From assembly GCF_001956915.1 (NCBI RefSeq), contig NZ_MLJO01000005.1:62001-126000 (forward strand): 64,000 nt of DNA, given 5' to 3'. This document shows positions 49,810 through 60,865 of this stretch, in pieces. The stretch is from Intrasporangium flavum (GTDB lineage: Bacteria > Actinomycetota > Actinomycetes > Actinomycetales > Dermatophilaceae). Position 1 is the first letter of the stretch, and each line of letters begins with the position of its first letter. The translations under genes were made by a program, and so were the position numbers. The notes beneath the pieces were generated by a model. The model did no database searches. It was given only the letters and a program-made list of their open reading frames with translations, and had not been told where the DNA came from.

Positions 49810-50574
49810 ATGAGACTCGTCGTGACCGGAGGTGCCGGCGACCTCGGCTCCCGCGTCGTGCGCGGGCTCGCCGGACGGGGCCACGAGGTCGTGTCGGCGA
49901 GCCGGCGCACCGGCGTCGACCTCGCGACCGGCCGGGGCCTCGATGCCGTCCTCGAGGGCACCGACGCCGTCGTCCACTGCGCCGACGACACGGGCGCGGG
50001 CGACGCCGTCACCGTCTACGGCACCCGCCGGGTCGCCGATGCCGCAGCGACCCGCGGCATCCACCTCGTGCACGTGTCGATCGTCGGGATCGACGACCAC
50101 CCGCTCCCGTACTACCGCCGCAAGCTGCGCGCCGAGCAGGGCATCCTGGCTGCGGGCGGGGCGTCAACCATCCTGCGAGCCACCCAGTTCCATTCTCTCG
50201 CAGCGTACTTCGCGCGCGCCCTCACCAAGGGACCTCTCACGTTCACCATCGGCGACATGGCCTTCCAGCCGGTCGACACCGACGCCGTCGCCGCCCGGCT
50301 CGTCGAGCTGGCGCTCGGCCGGCGCCCGGACGCACCGACCCGGGCCCGCGACCTCGCCGGTCCGGACGTGCTGTCCCTGCCCGAGCTGGCGACGCTCGTG
50401 CGCGCGCACCGTGGCGCGTCGGCACCCCGCGTCGTGCACCTGCCGGCCGTCGGGGCGACGATGCACGCCTTCGCGCGGGGGCGCACCGTGCCGCCGCCCG
50501 GCACCGCCGACCTCGCGGGCCGCCCCTTCGTCGAGTGGCTCGCCGAGCAGCCCGCGGTGCTCACCGGCCGCTGA
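49810..50574 (+). CDS. NmrA-like NAD(P)-binding protein
   Basis: 254 residues. The Rossmann start MRLVVTGGAGDLGSRVVRGL and the atypical-SDR layout (VHVSIVGIDDHPLPYYRRKL, TILRATQFHSLA, GDMAFQPVDTDAVAARLVEL) resemble NmrA/quinone-oxidoreductase-like proteins with no classical YxxxK. They reduce small molecules or sense NADP; the substrate is unknown. The ATG at 49810 has no Shine-Dalgarno but a TAGCGT box six bases upstream. It is convergent with ilvC. Confidence 0.85.
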   Translation: MRLVVTGGAGDLGSRVVRGLAGRGHEVVSASRRTGVDLATGRGLDAVLEGTDAVVHCADDTGAGDAVTVYGTRRVADAAATRGIHLVHVSIVGIDDHPLPYYRRKLRAEQGILAAGGASTILRATQFHSLAAYFARALTKGPLTFTIGDMAFQPVDTDAVAARLVELALGRRPDAPTRARDLAGPDVLSLPELATLVRAHRGASAPRVVHLPAVGATMHAFARGRTVPPPGTADLAGRPFVEWLAEQPAVLTGR

Positions 50575-50600
50575 CCGGTCGTCGGGAGCGCGCGGACGAC

Positions 50601-50637
50601 GACGGCCGGCCACCCCACGAACGGGTGGCCGGCCGTC
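50601..50637. terminator. bidirectional terminator between the NmrA-like gene and ilvC
   Basis: GACGGCCGGCCACCC (50601-50615) and its exact complement (50623-50637) form a 15-bp stem with a 7-base loop, midway between two convergent genes. Confidence 0.8.
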
Positions 50638-50659
50638 AGGTCCGGTCCGGGGACGCGCC

Positions 50660-54161
<3,502 letters not shown>

Positions 54162-54265
54162 GATCTCTTCCTTGTCTCGAGCACTGCGTGGTGGTGCGGT
54201 CTCTGGTGCTGCTCGTGGCCCTGCCGGCGCCTCGTCCATCCCGTCGTGGGCCTGTCCCGGCCCAC

Positions 54266-54333
54266 AAAAAAACCCTTCGGTCCCGTGGTGGGACGGAAGG
54301 GAGCGCGCTGACCGGTGCTGCTGGTCGGCGCGC
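54266..54333 (-). promoter_or_regulatory. ilvBNC attenuator hairpins
   Basis: On the reverse strand GCGCGCCGACC (54333-54323) pairs with GGTCAGCGCGC (54313-54303) with one mismatch, starting at the leader stop. Next CCCTTCCGTCCC (54301-54290) pairs with GGGACCGAAGGG (54284-54273) with one C-C mismatch, followed by seven U (54272-54266). ilvB starts 105 bases further on. Confidence 0.85.
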
Positions 54334-54359
54334 TAGGGAAGTACGAGGAGTCGGGCCAC
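54333..54359 (-). CDS. ilvB leader peptide
   Basis: GTG 54359 to TAG 54333 encodes MARLLVLP: CTC CTC GTA CTT gives Leu-Leu-Val-Leu, with two codons (GTA, CTT) rare in this genome. A consensus TTGACA lies upstream at 54394-54389 on the reverse strand, 17 bases before a poor -10 (GACGGT) that ends seven bases before the GTG. No ribosome site is seen. The peptide precedes the two attenuator hairpins. Confidence 0.8.
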   Translation of the reverse strand: MARLLVLP

Positions 54360-54532
54360 GCGTCAACCGTCCTACGCGGCCCCAGCGGTGTCAATCGGCC
54401 GTACTGGCTGTCTCAGCATGTGGCACTGTGATCTCACCCATTGTCACGAGGGCTTGACGTCGGCCGCCGCGTGCGGGCGCCAGCTGGAAAGTCGGTTGAG
54501 GACGGCCCGACGCGTCAGGACACTGACGACCC

Positions 54533-55231
54533 ATGGACACCGTCGCCGACCTGCTGCCCGCTCTCGGCCTGCGCATCACCGCCGGACCGCTCGAGCTGCG
54601 GGGCCTCGGCGACGACGACCTCGCGGCCCTGGCCGACCTCGCCGCGCGCGGCGTGCACGACCCGGCGAGGATGCCGTTCTACGTGCCGTGGACCCAGGCA
54701 CCGCCGGACGAGCTGCGCCGGGGCCTCGTGCAGTACCACTGGCGGTGCCGCGCCGAGTTCTCCCCGGAGGCGTGGCGCCTCGAGCTCGGGGTCTGGCACG
54801 AGGGGGTGCTCGTCGGGACGCAGGGGTTCTCGACGCGCGACTACCTCGTGACGCGCACCGGCGAGACGGGCTCGTGGCTGGGCCTGCCCCACCAGGGCCG
54901 CGGCATCGGCACGGCGATGCGCCAGGCGATCTGTGCCTTCGTCCTCGACCACCTCGACGCCGAGGAGGTCACCTCGGGCGCCTTCACCGACAACCCGGCC
55001 TCGCTCGCGGTGAGCCGCAAGGTGGGCTACCGCCCCAACGGCACGCGCCGCCTGCGCCGTCGCGAGGGCGAGGTCGCCGTCAACCAGTCGCTCGTCCTGA
55101 CGCGCGAGCACCTCGTGCGCGGCGAGCACCCCGTCGTCGTCGAGGGGCTCGCGCCGTTCCGCCGCTCGATCGGCCTCGACACCCCAGCCTCCCCCGGCAC
55201 CGCCGGGACGACCGCACCGGAGACGCCATGA
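54533..55231 (+). CDS. GNAT-family N-acetyltransferase
   Basis: 232 residues. RimJ/RimL-like GNAT: LELRGLGDDDLAALADLA, then WLGLPHQGRGIGTAMRQAIC (acetyl-CoA loop QGRGIGT) and TDNPASLAVSRKVGYRPNGT. The acceptor is unknown. ATG 54533 has only a weak AGGA site. The stop overlaps the next acetyltransferase gene by four bases, so the pair is coupled. About 170 non-coding bases separate it from the ilvB leader. Confidence 0.88.
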   Translation: MDTVADLLPALGLRITAGPLELRGLGDDDLAALADLAARGVHDPARMPFYVPWTQAPPDELRRGLVQYHWRCRAEFSPEAWRLELGVWHEGVLVGTQGFSTRDYLVTRTGETGSWLGLPHQGRGIGTAMRQAICAFVLDHLDAEEVTSGAFTDNPASLAVSRKVGYRPNGTRRLRRREGEVAVNQSLVLTREHLVRGEHPVVVEGLAPFRRSIGLDTPASPGTAGTTAPETP

Positions 55232-56214
55232 CCACCGACATCAACGACCTCGGCCTCGAGCACCTCGACGGCGTCACCTGGCGCCCGCTGCGCCTCGACG
55301 AGGCGCGCGCCGTCTTCGAGCTGATGCGCGACGCCGAGCTGGCCGACGTCGGCACCGTCGTCATCGAGGAGGCCGACATCGTCGGCGACTGGCAGCGGCC
55401 GAGCTTCGACATCGCCCGGCAGACCGTCGGTGTCTTCGACGGCGACAGCCTCGTGGCCTACGGCGAGGTCGACCGCGGACGGTGGGGCCACGCGCACGTC
55501 CACCCCGACGCCCGCGGTCGCGGCATCGGCACGGCGCTCGCGCTGTGGTGCCAGCGCCTCTCCCGGCGCGACGGCGCCGGCCTCGTCGGCCAGCCGGTCC
55601 CCGCCGGCTCGAGCGGTGAGCGGCTGCTCGAGTCGCTCGGGTACTCCACGCTGTGGACCTCGTGGGTCCTCGAGCTGCCGGAGGGCAAGCAGATCGAGCC
55701 GCAGCCGGTCCCCGAGGGCTACTCGGTGCGGGCTGCCGAGGACGAGACCGACCACCGGCTCGCCCACGAGGTCGTCGAGGACGCCTTCCTCGAGTGGTCG
55801 CAGCGCGACCGCGAGCCGTTCGAGGACTGGGCCGCCGGCACCGTGCTGCGCCCGGGCTTCGAGCCCTGGCACCTGCGGCTGATGACCGACCCGTCGGGCG
55901 TCGTCGTCGGCGTCGCCCTCCTCATGGTCAACGACGACTTCGGCTACATCGACAAGCTCGCGGTGCGCCGCGACCAGCGCGGCAAGGGCCTGGCCCGCGC
56001 CCTGCTCGTCGACGCGTTCGGTGCGGCCCGCGACCACGGCGCGACCCGCTCGGAGCTGTCGACCGACTCGCGCACCGGCGCGCTGGGCCTCTACGAGAGG
56101 GTCGGCATGGAGGTCACCTCGACGTGGCGGCACTGGGCCATCGACACGAGCGACACCGGCGACGCCAGCGCGTCCGACGCCGCCCGAGACGTCGACACCG
56201 CCACGGCGGAGTGA
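55228..56214 (+). CDS. double-domain GNAT acetyltransferase
   Basis: 328 residues with two GNAT domains, the layout of MshD and similar proteins. The first has HVHPDARGRGIGTALALWCQ and LLESLGYSTLW; the second has LAVRRDQRGKGLARALLVDAF and STDSRTGALGLYERVGM. Both loops keep the R/QxxGxG/A pattern, though the second reads RGKGLA. Substrate unknown; mycothiol synthase proper is normally elsewhere, so MshD identity is not claimed. ATG 55228 overlaps the previous stop (ATGA). The tail is Asp/Ala-rich. Confidence 0.87.
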   Translation: MTTDINDLGLEHLDGVTWRPLRLDEARAVFELMRDAELADVGTVVIEEADIVGDWQRPSFDIARQTVGVFDGDSLVAYGEVDRGRWGHAHVHPDARGRGIGTALALWCQRLSRRDGAGLVGQPVPAGSSGERLLESLGYSTLWTSWVLELPEGKQIEPQPVPEGYSVRAAEDETDHRLAHEVVEDAFLEWSQRDREPFEDWAAGTVLRPGFEPWHLRLMTDPSGVVVGVALLMVNDDFGYIDKLAVRRDQRGKGLARALLVDAFGAARDHGATRSELSTDSRTGALGLYERVGMEVTSTWRHWAIDTSDTGDASASDAARDVDTATAE

Positions 56215-56227
56215 GCAGGATGGGGAC

Positions 56228-56659
56228 ATGCACCAGGCGACCTCGATCGACGTCGACACCGACGCTGCGCACGTGTGGGCGGTCATCACGGACGTGGAGC
56301 GGTGGCCGGAGTGGACCGACTCCGTCACGTCACTGCACCTGCTCGACCCCGCCCCGCTGCGGGTCGGCTCGCGCGCGCTGATCGAGCAGCCGCGCCTCCC
56401 GCGCACCCAGTGGACCGTGACCTCGATCGACGAGGGCCGCGAGTTCGTCTGGGAGGCAACGGGACCCGGCGTGCACACTGTCGCTCGGCACGGTGTTGAG
56501 CCGCTCGATGCCGGACGCAGCCGGGCCACCCTCTCGATCAGCCAGGAAGGGTGGCTCGGCTCCCTCGTCGGCCGCGTGTACCGCGGGCTCACCGAGCGCT
56601 ACCTCTCGATGGAGGCTGCCGGCCTCAAGGCGCGTTCCGAGGACGCGTCGACCTCGTAG
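56228..56659 (+). CDS. SRPBCC (START-like) family protein
   Basis: 143 residues. Polyketide-cyclase/START pattern: ATSIDVDTDAAHVWAVITDVERWPEWTDSV at the start, GSRALIEQPRLPRTQWTVTS, and a C-terminal helix LVGRVYRGLTERYLSMEAAGLK. Such proteins bind hydrophobic ligands in a deep cavity; function unknown. ATG 56228 lies 13 bases after the acetyltransferase stop with AGGA upstream, so it probably belongs to that operon. Confidence 0.88.
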   Translation: MHQATSIDVDTDAAHVWAVITDVERWPEWTDSVTSLHLLDPAPLRVGSRALIEQPRLPRTQWTVTSIDEGREFVWEATGPGVHTVARHGVEPLDAGRSRATLSISQEGWLGSLVGRVYRGLTERYLSMEAAGLKARSEDASTS

Positions 56660-56673
56660 CGTCGACGCGGCGG

Positions 56674-57504
56674 TCAGTCGCCGTCGACGTCACCGAGCAG
56701 CGGGTTGCACTCGGACGCGGCGAGATCGCCCGGGGCGAGGCCCGGCAGCCACGTCGCGAGGTCGTTGGCCTGGGCGCCGTTGGCCGGCTCGAGCACCGCC
56801 TGGCCGTCGGCGAACCAGATGACCGTCATGACCTCGCGCATGGCCTCGGAGCTGTTGCCGAGAGCCCGGTGCACGGTCCAGCCGGAGTGGAACGACGCGT
56901 CACCCGCCTGCATCGCCACGGGCTCGTCGACCGGTGTGCCGCGCTCGGCGAGCAGCCGGTCGAAGTGCTCCTCGGACGCGTCGGAGATGCCGATGTCGCT
57001 GAGCGGGCCGTCGACGTGGCTGCCGGCCGCGAAGGCGAGGCCGCCGTGGGTCGGCGTGATGTCGACGAGCGGCATCCACATCGTCAGGCAGCGCGACCCG
57101 TCGAGCGGCCAGTACATGGCGTCCTGGTGCCACGGCGTGTACCCGCCGCCGGGCTCCTTGAAGAGCGCCTGGTCGTGGTAGAGCCGGACCCGCGGCACCC
57201 CGAGCAGGCGCGCGGCGACGCCCGCGAAGCGCGCGGCGAGGACGAAGCGGGCGACGTCCGGGTCGTGCCGCCAGAGGTTCATCACCTGCAGGAACGCCAT
57301 CCCGTAGCTGTCCCGCTCGGCGAGCGGTCGGGTCTCGGTGGAGAAGCGCTCGACGGCCGCGGCCACCGGCGTGCGGTAGGCGGCCGCCTCCTCGCGCGTC
57401 GCCACCTGGGCCAGGCGGACGAAGCCGTCGGCCCGGTACGCCGTGACCTCCTCGTCCGTGACGGGGTATGCGGTGGTGAGCGCCGGCAGCGTGTCGGTGG
57501 GCAT
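56674..57504 (-). CDS. phytanoyl-CoA dioxygenase-family (PhyH) protein
   Basis: 276 residues. Fe(II)/2-oxoglutarate oxygenase: PWHQDAMYW supplies the HxD pair, HSGWTVHRALGN the distal His, and MPLVDITPTHGGLAFAAGSH is the family-typical strand. The enzyme hydroxylates an unknown small substrate in the cytoplasm. ATG 57504 follows AAGGA. It faces an AraC-family gene over 125 bases, a common arrangement for a regulator and its target. Confidence 0.9.
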   Translation of the reverse strand: MPTDTLPALTTAYPVTDEEVTAYRADGFVRLAQVATREEAAAYRTPVAAAVERFSTETRPLAERDSYGMAFLQVMNLWRHDPDVARFVLAARFAGVAARLLGVPRVRLYHDQALFKEPGGGYTPWHQDAMYWPLDGSRCLTMWMPLVDITPTHGGLAFAAGSHVDGPLSDIGISDASEEHFDRLLAERGTPVDEPVAMQAGDASFHSGWTVHRALGNSSEAMREVMTVIWFADGQAVLEPANGAQANDLATWLPGLAPGDLAASECNPLLGDVDGD

Positions 57505-57537
57505 CGCGGGGCCGTCCTTCACGGATCGTGAGCGACC

Positions 57538-57613
57538 GGAGTGGTCGCGGGGGATCCAGCCCAGCAGAGCCGGGGCCCGGCCTCCCGGGACGGGGTGGTC
57601 GCAGGGGTACGTT
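57538..57613. promoter_or_regulatory. 16-bp direct repeats between phyH-like and araC-like genes
   Basis: GGRGTGGTCGCRGGGG occurs at 57538-57553 and 57592-57607, 14 of 16 positions identical, 54 bases apart. The second copy touches a TACGTT box (57608-57613), so it occupies the -35 region of the AraC gene. AraC proteins commonly bind direct repeats. Confidence 0.55.
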
Positions 57614-57629
57614 CTGGTTCGATGTGGCC

Positions 57630-58475
57630 ATGACGACCCGCCCTGCCGCCCCGGCGTCGAGACCCGGCCCCCGCGGACGCACACCGGCCGGCCGGCTCGG
57701 CGAGGTGCTCGTGGCCGGCCGCATCGTCGGCGGCAGCGGCCTGCCCACCGGCACCACCCGCCGGCACCCGACGTGGGGCCTCACCTTCGTCACGGCCGGC
57801 CGGGGCCGGTACCGCGATGCCGCGCACGACGAGCCCGTCGCAGCAGGCACGCTCGTCCTCGTGCACCCGGGGCACCCCCACTGGTACGGCGCGGACGCGT
57901 CGGGCTGGGACGAGCACTTCGTCGTGTTCGACGGCCTCTCCTTCGACCTCGCCGCCCGTCGAGGTGCGCTCTCCCCCGGGCGCCCGCTCGTGCACGGCCT
58001 GCCGGTGCGGCGCTGGGCGGCTCGCTTCGCCGCGTTCGAGCGGGCCCGGCCCGCCACGGTCGAGGGGCGCGACGCCGAGGCGGCCGACCTGCTCGCGGCC
58101 CTGCTCGAGGCCGTGGCGCTCGACGAGCAGCGCCGGCGACGCGGCCCGGCCGCCACCGACGCCTGGCTCGCGCGGTCGACCGAGCTGCTCGGGCACGACC
58201 TCGGCGAGTCCCTGGACCTGCACGAGGTCGCCGCGGCCGTCGGCATGCCGTACGAGACCTGGCGGCGTCGGTTCCGCGTCGAGACCGGCACGAGCCCCTA
58301 CGCGCACCGCGCCGCGCGACGGCTGGCCGCGGCGACCGAGCTGCTCGTGCACACCGGCCTCGGCGTGCGTGACGTCGCCGCCGCGACCGGCTTCACCGAC
58401 GAGCGCCACCTCATCCGGCGCTTCCGCGCCGCGACGGGCCTGACGCCGCGCGCCTTCCGCGACGCGTCCCGCTGA
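57630..58475 (+). CDS. AraC-family transcriptional regulator
   Basis: 281 residues. The N-terminal cupin half contains GLTFVTAGRGRYRDAAHDEP and LVHPGHPHWYG; the C-terminal double helix-turn-helix has LDLHEVAAAVGMPYETWRRRF and VRDVAAATGFTDERHLIRRF. It probably senses a small molecule and controls the divergent dioxygenase. Start: ATG 57630, with an in-frame GTG at 57624 as alternative. An overlapping mini-ORF (ATG 57622, Met-Trp-Pro-stop) ends on the ATG of this gene. Confidence 0.88.
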   Translation: MTTRPAAPASRPGPRGRTPAGRLGEVLVAGRIVGGSGLPTGTTRRHPTWGLTFVTAGRGRYRDAAHDEPVAAGTLVLVHPGHPHWYGADASGWDEHFVVFDGLSFDLAARRGALSPGRPLVHGLPVRRWAARFAAFERARPATVEGRDAEAADLLAALLEAVALDEQRRRRGPAATDAWLARSTELLGHDLGESLDLHEVAAAVGMPYETWRRRFRVETGTSPYAHRAARRLAAATELLVHTGLGVRDVAAATGFTDERHLIRRFRAATGLTPRAFRDASR

Positions 58476-58508
58476 CGCAAGGCTGGGCCGCGCCGGCGGG
58501 AACCGGCC

Positions 58509-60209
58509 TCAGCCGCAGACGGCGCCGCCGCTCGCGCTGCCGACGAGCTTGCGGTACTTGGCGAGGACGCCGCGCGTGTACTTCGGCTCCGGGTGCGTGA
58601 CACCCTCGGCGCGTCGTCGGGCCATCTCCTCCTCGTCGACGAGCAGGTCGAGCGAGCCGTTCGCGACGTCGAGGCGGATCGGGTCGCCGTCGCGGACGAA
58701 GGCGATCGGCCCCTCGTCGACGGCCTCCGGGGCGACGTGCCCGACGCAGAGGCCCGTGGTGCCGCCGGAGAAGCGCCCGTCGGTGAGGAGCAGGACGTCC
58801 TTGCCGAGGCCCGCGCCCTTGATCGCGCCCGTCACGGCGAGCATCTCGCGCATGCCGGGGCCGCCCTTGGGGCCCTCGTAGCGGATGACGACGACGTCGT
58901 TCTTCTTCAGCGAGCCGTCCTCGACGGCGTCCATCGCGGCGCGCTCGCCGTCGAAGACTCGCGCCGTGCCCTCGAAGACCGACTCGTCGAAGCCGGCCGA
59001 CTTCACGACCGCACCTTCGGGGGCCAGCGAGCCCTTGAGGATCGTCAGGCCGCCGGTCTTGTGGATCGGGGTCGACATCTCGCGGATGACCCGGCCGTCG
59101 ATGTGCGGCGGGTTGATCTCCTCGAGGTTCTCGGCCATGGTCTTGCCGGTCACCGTGAGACAGTCGCCGTCGAGCAGGCCCGCCTCGAGCAGGGTCTTCA
59201 TGACGACCGGGATGCCGCCGATGTGGTCGATGTCCTTCATGACGAAGCTGCCGAACGGCTTGACGTCGGCCAGGTGCGGCACCTTGGCGCCGACGCGGCG
59301 GAAGTCGTCGATGGTGAGGTCGACGTCGGCCTCGTGGGCGATGGCGAGCAGGTGCAGCACGGCGTTCGTCGAGCCGCCGAAGGCCATGACGACGGCGATG
59401 GCGTTCTCGAACGCGGCCTTGGTCATGATGTCGCGCGCCGTGATGCCGCGCCGGAGCAGCTCGACGACCGCCTCGCCCGACTTGCGGGCGTACATGTCGC
59501 GGCGACGGTCGGTGGCGGGCGGCGCGGCCGAGCCCGGGATCGACATGCCGATGGCCTCGGCGACGGCAGCCATGGTGTTGGCGGTGTAGAAGCCGCCGCA
59601 GGCGCCCTCGCCGGGGCAGATGGCCCGCTCGATGGCGTCGACGTCCTCGCGCGACATGAGGCCGGCGTTGCACGCGCCGACGGCCTCGAACGCGTCGATG
59701 ATCGTGACCTCCTTCTCGGTGCCGTCGGAGAGCTTGGCGACACCGGGCAGGATCGTGCCGGCGTAGAGGAACACCGACGAGAGGTCGAGGCGGGCGGCGG
59801 CCATGAGCATGCCCGGCAGCGACTTGTCGCAGCCGGCGAGGAGCACCGAGCCGTCGAGGCGCTCGGCGTTCATGACGGTCTCGACGGAGTCGGCGATGAT
59901 CTCGCGGGAGACGAGGCTGAAGTGCATGCCCTCGTGGCCCATCGAGATGCCGTCGGAGACGGAGATCGTGCCGAACTCGAGGGGGTAGCCGCCGCCGGCG
60001 TGGACGCCGTCCTTGACCGCCTTGGCGAGCCGGTCGAGCGAGAGGTTGCACGGCGTGATCTCGTTCCACGAGCTCGCGACGCCGATCTGCGGCTTGGCGA
60101 AGTCGTCGTCGCCGAGGCCTACCGCCCGGAGCATCCCCCGCGCGGCGGTCTTCTCGAGACCGTCGGTGACGTCGCGGCTGCGGGGCTTGATGTCAGGCGT
60201 CTGCGTCAT
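58509..60209 (-). CDS. ilvD: dihydroxy-acid dehydratase
   Basis: 566 residues. Fe-S dehydratase with its three cluster cysteines in [27 protein letters not shown] and [14 protein letters not shown]. It forms the keto acids for Val and Ile. A reverse-strand TATGCT (60222-60217) ends seven bases before the ATG at 60209, suggesting a leaderless message and deciding this start over an upstream one. It is a single gene, separate from ilvBNC. Confidence 0.97.
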   Translation of the reverse strand: MTQTPDIKPRSRDVTDGLEKTAARGMLRAVGLGDDDFAKPQIGVASSWNEITPCNLSLDRLAKAVKDGVHAGGGYPLEFGTISVSDGISMGHEGMHFSLVSREIIADSVETVMNAERLDGSVLLAGCDKSLPGMLMAAARLDLSSVFLYAGTILPGVAKLSDGTEKEVTIIDAFEAVGACNAGLMSREDVDAIERAICPGEGACGGFYTANTMAAVAEAIGMSIPGSAAPPATDRRRDMYARKSGEAVVELLRRGITARDIMTKAAFENAIAVVMAFGGSTNAVLHLLAIAHEADVDLTIDDFRRVGAKVPHLADVKPFGSFVMKDIDHIGGIPVVMKTLLEAGLLDGDCLTVTGKTMAENLEEINPPHIDGRVIREMSTPIHKTGGLTILKGSLAPEGAVVKSAGFDESVFEGTARVFDGERAAMDAVEDGSLKKNDVVVIRYEGPKGGPGMREMLAVTGAIKGAGLGKDVLLLTDGRFSGGTTGLCVGHVAPEAVDEGPIAFVRDGDPIRLDVANGSLDLLVDEEEMARRRAEGVTHPEPKYTRGVLAKYRKLVGSASGGAVCG

Positions 60210-60285
60210 GCTCTGCAGCATAGGACGCTGTCCGCTCCGTGGACATGGCATCTCACTTTGCGGCCGGCCCAGGGCCGGGCGGGCG

Positions 60286-60810
60286 TCAGGCGCGGCTCAC
60301 GTGGAACCGCGCGAGCGAGCACGAGCCGGCCTCGAGGTCGGCCCACTCCCCCTGGTAGCGGAGCACGGCCAGCCCGCTCGTGGCGAACCCCGCGGCGAGC
60401 GCGTCGTGCGCCTCGCGCGAACCGTCGCCCTCGGTGAGGATGCTCGTCAGGTGCGCGGTGGTGGGGTTGTGCCCGACGACGAGGACCGTGGCCGTGTCAC
60501 CCGCGTCCTCGCGGACCGTCTCGAGCGTCTGTTCGGGGCCACCGACGTAGATGGTGCGCCGGTACTCGACGAACTCGGTGTGGGCACCGCCCCGGCAGGC
60601 CTCGTCCCACGTCTGCCGGGTGCGCACCGACGTCGAGCAGATGACGAGGTCGGGGACGAGCCCCTCGGTGCGCAGCCAGGCACCGGCGGCCTTGGCGTCG
60701 CGGCGGCCCCGGTCGGTGAGCTCGCGGTCGTGGTCGGGCTTCCCGAGCACCTGCTCGGCCTTGGAGTGGCGCATCAGGACGAGGGTCTTCTCTCGGGCGG
60801 CGGTGCTCAT
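60286..60810 (-). CDS. SixA-like histidine phosphatase
   Basis: 174 residues. Histidine-phosphatase superfamily: [11 protein letters not shown] (RH nucleophile motif), [30 protein letters not shown] and [12 protein letters not shown] (second catalytic His). SixA removes phosphate from His-containing phosphotransfer domains; other members act on small molecules. ATG 60810 is preceded by CATGCT seven bases upstream, a weak leaderless-type box. Confidence 0.92.
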   Translation of the reverse strand: MSTAAREKTLVLMRHSKAEQVLGKPDHDRELTDRGRRDAKAAGAWLRTEGLVPDLVICSTSVRTRQTWDEACRGGAHTEFVEYRRTIYVGGPEQTLETVREDAGDTATVLVVGHNPTTAHLTSILTEGDGSREAHDALAAGFATSGLAVLRYQGEWADLEAGSCSLARFHVSRA

Positions 60811-60865
60811 GGCACCGAGCATGCTCCGATCCGGGTGGCTTGTCAGCCCGGGACCCACCCTCGGG

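Noticed and set aside
55228..56214. Identification as mycothiol synthase MshD
   Set aside because: The two-GNAT layout fits, but no MshD-specific residues could be verified and the neighbours do not support it.
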